5,338 nucleotides of DNA. Source: Nitrososphaeria archaeon. Lineage in GTDB: Archaea > Thermoproteota > Nitrososphaeria > Geothermarchaeales > JDFR-13. Positions 1 to 5,338 of the stretch are shown here, piece after piece. The stretch covers positions 1 through 5,338 of the forward strand of contig JALTNJ010000112.1 of the NCBI GenBank assembly GCA_027000765.1, written 5' to 3'. Every line of letters begins with the position of its first letter. Position 1 is the stretch's first letter. The translations under genes were made by a program, and so were the position numbers. The notes beneath the pieces were generated by a model. That model was given only the letters and a program-made list of their open reading frames with translations. It made no database searches and was not told the origin of the DNA.

Positions 1-2224
1 ATTCCTCATAGTTCGTGAGTCCATCTCCCTTATATCCATCTCCCACTGGAATATTATCCTCATCCTTATTAGGTGCGGCGCCACCATCATCTTGAGGCGC
101 TGCATCAGCAATATCATTGTTGTTATCATCCCTAGGTATCTTAACCATATTCGAACCTACCTTACAATCCTTATGCACAGTGCTCTCATCATCTCTAGGT
201 GGTATGGATACACAGTGATTCGCTTCAGCTTCTAAATAGCCTATTGCCCCATAGTCCTCACACCTAATTATAGGCTTGGCGTCAACTGATCTCTTCTTCA
301 GAACCGTACCTAGATAATGATGTTGATGCCGGGGATTGTCGTTGGCTACTAGTATCTCTGTAGGACAGTCATTCGACTTTGTTTTATCCAGCTTAAGAAT
401 ATAATTATCTTTCATCTTCTCCTCGTAGAAGAAGAGGTCTGGATTCCTATTTCCATTTCTAGGATAGTTTAGGCAGACACCCGGTTCTTTAGAGACCTTC
501 TTAAGCCTAAATCTAATAAATTTCTTCCTCCCTGGATATACCCACTTACCCTCCTTACACATGTATATAGTTGCCTTAAGTGATACACTACCAGCTGTAG
601 CCTTTGGAAGCCAGCTCTTAGGGGTCTTCACCAAATCAATCCCCAGTTTCCTAACGATAATCTTCTTCTTGAAGACGATCCAATCATCCTTGAACTGATC
701 GCCTTCATCCTTTATGACGAGTTTGATCTCCACAGGTCCTTCAACATCAGGAGCCTGCCAGACCACTTTACGCCCAGTGCTTCCCCTTGGAAAGTCTCCT
801 GCTGAAGCACTCCACTCGAAAATAAGGTTATCTAATAATTTAAGTGAGGTAGTAGCTGGCTCTATACACCTTTCCCCTGCAGGTATACAGCTGAGAACCA
901 GTTCATCCATATCTGTTCCTGTAGCCTCAAGCCTTACATAGTCTCCATACGCAACCTCATCCGGGATGTATATGATGTCTCCTTGAATAGGCGTCCCCCT
1001 CTTCCAAAAATGCTCCGGGACACATTCACACATACCTTCAGGAGGCATAGGATTCCCCATAGGCTCGTCCTTGATAACGGTGATTTTATATAGATAATAG
1101 TCGTCTAAATCCCCAGGATCCACAACCTCAAGGTTTGTCTCGCTACCCTGGCCTTCTTCATCCACCTTCCTAGATATCTCCATCTGAATCGTCGCAGTTA
1201 CGGGATCATGGTCAGGTGGCTTGGTCGGATCATCGTGATACGCAGTTACCAATATAGTAACCTTCTTAACCTCATCCTCGTCAGTGATATCAGGTGGCTG
1301 ATATATTACCTGCTCCCCTATATCTGTCTTCTTCGGCTTATCATCATTGATCTTGATGAACCCTCCTTCTCCAGATACCAGCCTCCACTCATATCTTACC
1401 TTGGCCTTAAAATCATATATCTCTCTCCCAACCTCCTCGCCTTCCTCAGTGTTGCATGTACATATATGTATAAGGGCATGCATATCAATAGCCAATGCCT
1501 TGAGGGGCATCGGGTCGTCGGGGAGCCTCTTCATAGTAAATACCCCGCCCATGTAGTCACTTGGGAATACATTTATCTGCATAAACCTATGTCTCCACTC
1601 ATAGCCACAGCCACAGGCATACTTAATCTCCGTCGGTACACCTGTCTCAGGAGTATCTATCGGCGGCTCCTCCTTAGGAACCTCAACTGGAGTCCCTCTA
1701 GGAACTGTCTGGGGAGGAGGCCTCAGCTTCTCCACTACTATGATTCCCGTGCCCAGTAGGGTGACGCCGATCAAGATGGGGATCTTATAGATTATGAAGA
1801 TATAGATTATCTTGAGGATTATCGTCTCAGATACCACCACAGTGCCTGATGCAGGCACTCCTTTCCCATCCGTCGTGATGCCAACTGCAGATATAGGTGT
1901 GTCTCTAGGCTCCATATACCTCTCGAGGTGATATCCAATGTTTACCGTTGACCCAGGAGCCAGGGAGCCTCCTGATAAGACTAGTGTGGATCCCTCCATA
2001 GTATAGCTCCATCCGCTGGGCACGGTATCTATCTTTATGTTCTCAGCTAATTCGGGGTCGATGTTGAAAGTTACTTGGGTGATTGGTGTGTCTCCCTCTA
2101 AATACGTGTATGTAAAGTCTCCAGTAGCCTCAAATTTTCCCACGAATGAAGATATGTCTTCTGAGAAGAATGTGAATGCAGCGAGAAAAATCAGGACTAT
2201 AATTATAAAGGTAGATGTTTTCAA
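1..2224 (-). CDS. Large multidomain surface/membrane-anchored protein with Ig-like domains and a calcium-loop-like module (N-terminal 741 codons, partial)
   Basis: The reading frame is open from a TTG at 2224-2222 to the left edge (741 complete codons plus one base), so the C-terminus is missing. The first stop upstream in frame is TAG at 2260-2258, and TTG is the only usual start codon between them. Residues 5-20 form a hydrophobic stretch after one Lys, like a signal peptide or anchor. Residues 28-130 look beta-rich (PSGW and LAPGS motifs). Residues 135-164 form a second hydrophobic segment, followed by a Pro-rich linker (168-198). From residue 204 on there are 14 Cys, six of them in three CxC pairs, and none before. 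Residues 268-350 and 425-525 are diverged Ig/PKD-like copies. Residues 530-690 contain further modules with EPGVCLNYP and EDYGAIGYLEAEA motifs, and 699-741 is an Asp/Asn-rich calcium-loop-like region. From memory, similar modules recur in large secreted bacterial and archaeal proteins. No enzyme motif is visible; the function is unknown. Confidence 0.88.
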   Translation of the reverse strand, partial: MKTSTFIIIVLIFLAAFTFFSEDISSFVGKFEATGDFTYTYLEGDTPITQVTFNIDPELAENIKIDTVPSGWSYTMEGSTLVLSGGSLAPGSTVNIGYHLERYMEPRDTPISAVGITTDGKGVPASGTVVVSETIILKIIYIFIIYKIPILIGVTLLGTGIIVVEKLRPPPQTVPRGTPVEVPKEEPPIDTPETGVPTEIKYACGCGYEWRHRFMQINVFPSDYMGGVFTMKRLPDDPMPLKALAIDMHALIHICTCNTEEGEEVGREIYDFKAKVRYEWRLVSGEGGFIKINDDKPKKTDIGEQVIYQPPDITDEDEVKKVTILVTAYHDDPTKPPDHDPVTATIQMEISRKVDEEGQGSETNLEVVDPGDLDDYYLYKITVIKDEPMGNPMPPEGMCECVPEHFWKRGTPIQGDIIYIPDEVAYGDYVRLEATGTDMDELVLSCIPAGERCIEPATTSLKLLDNLIFEWSASAGDFPRGSTGRKVVWQAPDVEGPVEIKLVIKDEGDQFKDDWIVFKKKIIVRKLGIDLVKTPKSWLPKATAGSVSLKATIYMCKEGKWVYPGRKKFIRFRLKKVSKEPGVCLNYPRNGNRNPDLFFYEEKMKDNYILKLDKTKSNDCPTEILVANDNPRHQHHYLGTVLKKRSVDAKPIIRCEDYGAIGYLEAEANHCVSIPPRDDESTVHKDCKVGSNMVKIPRDDNNNDIADAAPQDDGGAAPNKDEDNIPVGDGYKGDGLTNYEE
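2..130 (-). other. Calcium-loop-like Asp/Asn-rich module of the large protein
   Basis: Residues 699-741 of the large protein begin with DDNNNDIADA, which fits a D-x-N-x-D-I-x-D loop like those of EF-hand, dockerin and thrombospondin type 3 calcium-binding repeats. A second acidic cluster (DED, 721-723) follows, and the visible part ends GDGYKGDGLTNYEE. The GDGLTNYEE motif is one I recall from large secreted proteins, often continuing into YRGF. The next residues lie beyond the window. Calcium binding is inferred from the spacing of Asp and Asn, not shown. Confidence 0.6.
650..952 (-). other. Ig/PKD-like domain, copy B
   Basis: Residues 425-525 of the large protein follow the pattern of PKD/Ig-like beta-sandwich domains: YGDYVRLEATG, then FEWSASAGDF, then VVWQAPDVEGPVEIKLVIKD. 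It shares its core signature, (Y/F)EW..(S/A)G..F....G..V.(Y/W)Q.PD, with copy A at 1175-1423. Such domains usually act as spacers or adhesion modules in extracellular proteins. Boundaries are approximate. It contains two Cys (446 and 453) on a short loop that could pair. Confidence 0.5.
1175..1423 (-). other. Ig/PKD-like domain, copy A
   Basis: Residues 268-350 of the large protein carry YEWRLVSGEGGF, GEQVIYQPPDIT and VTILVTAYHDD in order, the same sequence of motifs as copy B (650-952). The match is by eye and diverged, so this is an old tandem duplication or two members of one fold family rather than a recent repeat. A CxC pair (residues 255-257) lies just before it and another (399-401) sits between the two copies. 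Confidence 0.5.
1733..1822 (-). other. Internal hydrophobic segment of the large protein (probable transmembrane helix)
   Basis: Residues 135-164 are almost all Ile, Leu, Val, Phe, Tyr and Gly, with Lys at 138 and 147 and Pro at 149. It could be one long helix or a shorter membrane helix (about 148-164) preceded by an interfacial stretch. EKLR follows directly, then a Pro-rich linker. By the positive-inside rule the residues after it would face the cytoplasm, which conflicts with the extracellular look of the downstream modules. Confidence 0.6.
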
Positions 2225-2377
2225 TAGGACATACCACTCTCCAAGGAAGCTATCCTTCTAATTATTAAAACACCTCATCTAATTGGGCCTATAGCCATTT
2301 ATTAAATAGTATATTTCTATATGAAGTATTTTAATTGTTTCAAGTGTTTGATGCCCTATATGTAATAATATCATATG
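2225..2377. other. AT-rich intergenic region between the exporter operon and the large protein gene
   Basis: This 153-base gap lies between the stop of the second permease and the TTG start of the large protein. It holds no gene. On the minus strand it contains two TATA-like boxes (2306-2297 and 2270-2261), a possible six-codon open frame (2278-2258) and a weak GGAGAG ribosome-binding match at 2242-2237, about 12 bases before the TTG. I see no run of five or more T on the minus strand after the permease stop, so no clear terminator for the exporter operon. Confidence 0.6.
2297..2306 (-). promoter_or_regulatory. Candidate TATA box, distal promoter of the large protein gene
   Basis: The minus strand reads TTTAATAAAT here with purine-rich, AT-rich sequence just upstream. 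Transcription starting about 26 bases downstream of its centre would begin near 2276, giving a leader of about 50 bases before the TTG at 2224. That start would fall almost on an ATG at 2278-2276. A second AT box (TTTTAATAAT, 2270-2261) is an alternative that would give a leader of about 15 bases. The sequence alone does not decide between them. Confidence 0.35.
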
Positions 2378-3217
2378 TTAATGATGTAATGTAGCCTCTA
2401 ACAACCCCTTTTTCCTCGCTAGGTTTTCAGTGAACCTAAAGAATATTATTGCAGCAACCACGTAAATAATTGTCTTAACTACAAGCTGGAAGAGTAGTTG
2501 ATTAGGGTCACCAACGTTATATGAAGAGTTTAAAGCGTATCTCATTAGCTCCATCCACTCTCTCATGGGGAAGACATCTGCAAAAGGCCGTATATAATCA
2601 GGTAAAGACTCGATTGGATATAGCACTGCCCCCAGGAGGAATAGAATGCCCCCCACTGCCTCACTAATCAATGGACCATATTCTGAACTGAATATACTAG
2701 ATCCAGCCACCATTATCCCCAGCTGACTACTCCATAGAAAGCCTAAGATGATTAATATTATCAGCAACATCGGTTTAACCGACAATGTTCCTAGCGGGAC
2801 CCCTGTGAGGATAAGGCCAGTTAGTAGCATTACTAAAGTGGATAAAGCGCCCGTGATATAATGGAAGAAGCCTCTTGATAGCAGATAAAGCTGTAGGTTT
2901 GGGAAGGCCATATACGTATATTTCAAGGTTCTAAAGTGTTCCCTCTCACTGTGTACAGTCCAGATTAATCCATAAAGTCCAGCGCCTATAAAGTTATAAA
3001 GTGAGACTCCAGTTACGAGATAATAAGCCATCTCAATGTCTACTAACCCGCTATAGAATGCTATTACAATGTACATATATGCATAGAGTATCAACTGGAA
3101 GAATGGGGTAATTATTATGTATCCAAAATAGTATGGCGGTTTGGTCCATCCACTCTGCTCCTTCCAGGTCAGCCACACAACTGCTTTAAATCTTGTTAGC
3201 CACTTCCCTATATCCAT
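2378..3217 (-). CDS. ABC-2 type transporter permease, second subunit
   Basis: This is an integral membrane subunit of an ABC exporter, expected to form the transport channel with the first permease. The 279-residue product has about six membrane segments (near 30-53, 64-86, 115-139, 147-170, 183-203 and 240-261). Between segments 2 and 3 lies the cytoplasmic EREHFRTLKYTYMAFPNLQL stretch, where ABC-2 permeases contact their ATPase. The family-typical segment LYPIESLPDYIRPF followed by PMREWMELMR is at 199-226. I chose the ATG at 3217. A longer frame back to 3331 would overlap the first permease by 124 bases and adds a highly charged, non-hydrophobic head. The chosen start has GGGAGG at 3234-3229 and overlaps the upstream gene by only 10 bases. 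The substrate cannot be told from sequence. Confidence 0.9.
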   Translation of the reverse strand: MDIGKWLTRFKAVVWLTWKEQSGWTKPPYYFGYIIITPFFQLILYAYMYIVIAFYSGLVDIEMAYYLVTGVSLYNFIGAGLYGLIWTVHSEREHFRTLKYTYMAFPNLQLYLLSRGFFHYITGALSTLVMLLTGLILTGVPLGTLSVKPMLLIILIILGFLWSSQLGIMVAGSSIFSSEYGPLISEAVGGILFLLGAVLYPIESLPDYIRPFADVFPMREWMELMRYALNSSYNVGDPNQLLFQLVVKTIIYVVAAIIFFRFTENLARKKGLLEATLHH

Positions 3218-4029
3218 CTCAGTATCAGCCTCCCATCCTTCCTTCCTCTTTCGACGATTTTGTTTAGTATTCTTAACCCGAGAGGATAGAATACAATCAT
3301 TAGGATAAATAGGATAAGTAAATGTAGCCACAGGACATCGATACCCTCACTGAATAATAGGGCTCGGCGCACTCCATCGAGACCTATAGCAAGGGGTATT
3401 AGACCAGCTATGTATTGGAGGGCCATGGGAAACGTGGAGATCGGATAGTACTGTCCAGATAAAAACATAATCGGCTCATCTAGCAACTCATTGATACGTA
3501 CGCCCATTCTACCATACACTATATGTAAACCACTTAATGCCAACCCTACTCCATATAATGCCACTAAGGTGAGTATGAATATAAGTATCGCCAGTGGTAG
3601 ATAGTCGACGTTAAACTCTGCTTTAAAGACGACTACACCTAGTATTATCACTGCTATTGATCTGAGTGTAGTATTGAACATGCCCCCTAATGCCATGCCC
3701 AATAATAAACTGGGTAAAGGCGCGTCGGATAATAAGAATACCTCTAGGTTTCCAGTCTCCTTCTCCCAATATAGGGTCCTTCCCATGCCCCATAACACGT
3801 TATACCAGTAGCTCATCATAGCGCCTCCTATAATTACAAATCCTTTGAAGAATTCTGGTGCCCCCATATTTTCATATGCCCATATTACGCTTGTAATCAT
3901 GATAAGAGGTAGTAATATCTCCCATAAGATCCAGCTAGGCTCCCTATTCCCGCCCTTTATCCTAACATAGGCTCTTCCAAAAGCTGGCCTCAGAAATCTA
4001 TTTATGAACCAGCTAAGCCTACTACTCAT
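3208..4029 (-). CDS. ABC-2 type transporter permease, first subunit
   Basis: This is a membrane subunit of the same ABC exporter. The 273-residue product has about six membrane segments (near 31-51, 63-82, 105-136, 142-168, 186-216 and 232-254). The cytoplasmic WEKETGNLEVFLLSDAPLPS stretch (88-107) matches the family's E..tG.le.ll.s.. coupling region. A FLSGQYYPISTFP segment (189-201) followed by IPLAIGLDGVRRALL is the usual late ABC-2 motif. The ATG at 4029 is preferred over the ATG at 4035 because the GGAGG at 4040-4036 sits six bases before the former and touches the latter. The gene then overlaps the ATPase by 8 bases, which implies coupled translation. It is clearly different in sequence from the second permease, so the channel is probably a heterodimer. 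Confidence 0.91.
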   Translation of the reverse strand: MSSRLSWFINRFLRPAFGRAYVRIKGGNREPSWILWEILLPLIMITSVIWAYENMGAPEFFKGFVIIGGAMMSYWYNVLWGMGRTLYWEKETGNLEVFLLSDAPLPSLLLGMALGGMFNTTLRSIAVIILGVVVFKAEFNVDYLPLAILIFILTLVALYGVGLALSGLHIVYGRMGVRINELLDEPIMFLSGQYYPISTFPMALQYIAGLIPLAIGLDGVRRALLFSEGIDVLWLHLLILFILMIVFYPLGLRILNKIVERGRKDGRLILRWI

Positions 4030-5008
4030 ACTCATCCTCCAAGCCCCTACCCACTAGCCGTAGGAAAACATCTTCTAGAGATACCTCATCCCTAGATACC
4101 CTTAATACATGGATGTTCTCCTCCTCTAAAGTCCGGATTATCCTAGCTATATCTTCGCCGGTAAGTATCATCCTTATCCTGGCTTCTCCCGTCAACTGCC
4201 TAGTCTTCACCGTGTATCCCACTACACTACTAAATCTCCTGAGTATCCTGATTCTATCGATATCACTTAGCCTGACATCGATATTATATATGATCTCGTC
4301 CTTAACCAGCCTCCTCAACTCATCAGGCGATCCCGTTGCAATTATCCTCCCCCTGTCTATAATCGATACAATATCGCATAGCTCCTCGACTTCAGCCATA
4401 TAATGGGAGGTAAGTAATATTGTGCGTATCTCCTTATCTTCAATCAAGTGCTTGATAACCCTCCTGATATGCCTAGCATTCTGCACATCAAGGCCTAATG
4501 TGGGCTCGTCGAGGAAGAGTATCTGCGGATGATTTAATAGTCCCCTAGCCAGTGCATATTTCTGCATCATCCCAGTGGAGATACTATTCAACCTTTTATC
4601 TAGAAACTCATCGAGATGTAGAAGTTCATTAATCTCCTCTATCCTCTTCTTTGTCTCCCTCCATGACAAGCCATACACTTGACCATAGTACATGAGGTTT
4701 TCACGTACAGTAAGTATACCATATCCGGGGCGTTCACCTCCTGATACGAGGTTTATTATCTTCCGAACCTTATTGGCTTCTCTAACTACGTGATAGCCGC
4801 CTACATATGCGTCTCCATCGCTTGGTAAGAGGAGAGTGGTTAATATCCTGATGAGAGTGGTTTTACCCGCTCCATTCGGCCCAAGTAAGCCGTATATTAC
4901 TCCCTCCGGCACCTCTATAGATACTTTATCCAGTGCCCTAAACTCCTCATCCCCATGTTTAAATATCCGGACTAAATCTCTAGTCTCAATCGTCGTCTGC
5001 ATGGCCAT
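4022..5008 (-). CDS. ABC transporter ATP-binding protein (DrrA/NatA-like exporter ATPase)
   Basis: This is the cytoplasmic ATPase that powers the exporter formed with the two permeases downstream. The 328 residues show an aromatic A-loop residue (F16), Walker A GPNGAGKT at 43-50, a signature ISTGM at 143-147 in place of LSGGQ, Walker B ILFLDE at 163-168, a D-loop GLD (172-174) and the switch His in TSH (200-202). The Q-loop region reads LVSGGERPGYGILTVRENL with no Gln at the usual place. I recall both deviations from a subgroup of exporter ATPases, so the protein is probably active. After about residue 225 there is a C-terminal accessory domain, as in DrrA-type proteins, ending in SLEDVFLRLVGRG. 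Met3 (5002) is an alternative start, with GGGATGA at 5015-5009 spaced six bases before it. Confidence 0.95.
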   Translation of the reverse strand: MAMQTTIETRDLVRIFKHGDEEFRALDKVSIEVPEGVIYGLLGPNGAGKTTLIRILTTLLLPSDGDAYVGGYHVVREANKVRKIINLVSGGERPGYGILTVRENLMYYGQVYGLSWRETKKRIEEINELLHLDEFLDKRLNSISTGMMQKYALARGLLNHPQILFLDEPTLGLDVQNARHIRRVIKHLIEDKEIRTILLTSHYMAEVEELCDIVSIIDRGRIIATGSPDELRRLVKDEIIYNIDVRLSDIDRIRILRRFSSVVGYTVKTRQLTGEARIRMILTGEDIARIIRTLEEENIHVLRVSRDEVSLEDVFLRLVGRGLEDEYE

Positions 5009-5035
5009 TCATCCCTTAGATATAGTAACTAGGTT

Positions 5036-5045
5036 ATTTTAAAAT
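5036..5045 (-). promoter_or_regulatory. Candidate TATA box for the exporter operon
   Basis: The perfect palindrome ATTTTAAAAT has a purine-rich AGAG just upstream on the minus strand, compatible with a BRE element. Its centre is about 32 bases before the ATG at 5008. With the usual archaeal spacing, transcription would start near 5014, giving a leader of only about 6 to 12 bases. This fits the short-leader or leaderless transcripts common in Thermoproteota. Confidence 0.45.
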
Positions 5046-5091
5046 CTCTAATATGTCTATCTTAGTAGTATCTATCTAATAATTCTTTCAC

Positions 5092-5106
5092 GTATAAAAA
5101 GAAGAT
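5092..5106 (-). terminator. Possible T-rich terminator after the TerC-family gene
   Basis: About 16 bases after the TAG of the TerC-family gene the minus strand reads CATCTTCTTTTTATA-like sequence with a run of five T. Archaeal RNA polymerase can stop at such T-rich tracts without a hairpin. The TTTTTATA part could instead act as a distal TATA box for the exporter operon. The evidence is composition only. Confidence 0.3.
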
Positions 5107-5121
5107 GATGTTAGACCTGTT

Positions 5122-5338
5122 CTAGTCCCTCTTCAATATAGAGGCCACTGCAGCTACTAGAATAATCATTAAAACAACACCGATTGACAGGTATAGTGGG
5201 AGCTTGAACCCTAGTTCACCGAGGATTACCTTTATACCTAGGAAGATCAAGACCACTGAGAGCCCTACATTCAAGTACTTCAGCCTCATCATAAATATCG
5301 TCAATGCAAAATATAGGCTTCTCAGACCCATTACAGCA
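5122..5338 (-). CDS. TerC-family integral membrane protein, C-terminal fragment (cut by window edge)
   Basis: The frame is open to the right edge, with GCT GTA before the first visible ATG at 5331. That ATG is therefore internal and the N-terminus lies outside the window. The 72 visible residues contain MGLRSLYFALTIFMMRL, then LNVGLSVVLIFLGIKVILGE, then a last membrane helix from LPLYLSIGVV to AAVASIL and a short basic tail KRD. The GLRSLYF motif, the GL.V.L.FLG.K segment and the final hydrophobic helix are characteristic of the TerC family C-terminus. Some bacterial members export manganese and others are linked to tellurite resistance. The role in this archaeon is not known. It is co-directional with the exporter genes, 113 bases away, and probably transcribed separately. 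Confidence 0.85.
   Translation of the reverse strand, partial: AVMGLRSLYFALTIFMMRLKYLNVGLSVVLIFLGIKVILGELGFKLPLYLSIGVVLMIILVAAVASILKRD

Noticed and set aside
31..45. TATATCCATCTC occurs both near position 31 and near 3209
   Set aside because: Two copies of a 12-base AT-rich word within different coding regions, with no shared flanks, are not evidence of a repeat element.
714..941. Short plus-strand open frame, and a similar one at 2037-2261
   Set aside because: Both lie mostly or wholly antisense to the large protein, show no recognisable motif, and lack a convincing ribosome binding site or promoter.
1208..1759. A 183-codon open frame on the plus strand
   Set aside because: It lies wholly opposite the large protein, whose minus-strand frame has recognisable domains and no stop. 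The translated product is rich in scattered Tyr, Leu, Arg and Cys with no domain or membrane pattern, as expected of an antisense frame.
2258..2278. TAG at 2260-2258 read as pyrrolysine joining the upstream ATG to the large protein
   Set aside because: Pyrrolysine coding is known mainly from methanogens and some bacteria, nothing in the window supports it, and TAG is used as an ordinary stop for the ATPase, the first permease and the TerC-family gene here.
2357..2376. Small inverted repeat ATATG...CATAT near the exporter operon end, considered as a terminator hairpin
   Set aside because: Five-base AT-rich arms with a nine-base loop are expected by chance in such AT-rich sequence, and no T run follows on the minus strand.
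4113..4403. Plus-strand open frame with a hydrophobic product, and another at 4836-5042
   Set aside because: Both are antisense to the ABC ATPase, which has all its family motifs. The Ser/Ile/Leu-rich composition is a reflection of the Arg, Glu and Asp codons on the other strand.

Overview
The window reads as part of a genome from a thermophilic archaeon, probably a Thermoproteota (crenarchaeal) lineage. This is inferred from heavy use of ATA, AGG/AGA and CTA codons, very tight gene overlaps, GGAGG-type ribosome binding sites, archaeal TATA-like boxes and short leaders. No rRNA or other marker gene is present, so the lineage cannot be fixed. All genes lie on the minus strand, so transcription runs from high to low coordinates.

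Layout in transcription order. (1) 5338-5122: the C-terminal end of a TerC-family membrane protein, cut by the right edge. (2) 5121-5009: a 113-base gap with a T-rich stretch just after TerC and a TATA-like box before the next gene. (3) 5008-2378: three overlapping genes, an ABC ATPase followed by two different ABC-2 type permeases. They look like one complete exporter operon of the DrrA/DrrB or NatA/NatB kind, one ATPase with two permease subunits. (4) 2377-2225: a 153-base AT-rich gap with two possible promoter boxes. (5) 2224-1: the first 741 codons of a large membrane-associated or surface protein that continues past the left edge. It has no stop codon across the window and a TTG start.

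The large protein is the least ordinary item. It has an N-terminal hydrophobic signal or anchor, a short beta-rich domain, a second hydrophobic segment, a Pro-rich linker and then a long Cys-containing region. That region has three CxC pairs, two diverged copies of an Ig/PKD-like domain, an Ig-like segment of a third type, and a calcium-loop-like Asp/Asn-rich module ending in GDGLTNYEE. This set of C-terminal modules resembles ones I recall from large secreted proteins of bacteria and archaea; the function is unknown. Simple topology rules would place this region on the cytoplasmic side, which conflicts with its extracellular-looking modules.

The exporter and the large protein are adjacent and co-directional, but each seems to have its own promoter, so a functional link is only a possibility. 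I saw no RNA gene, CRISPR array, insertion sequence or obviously new defence-type system.
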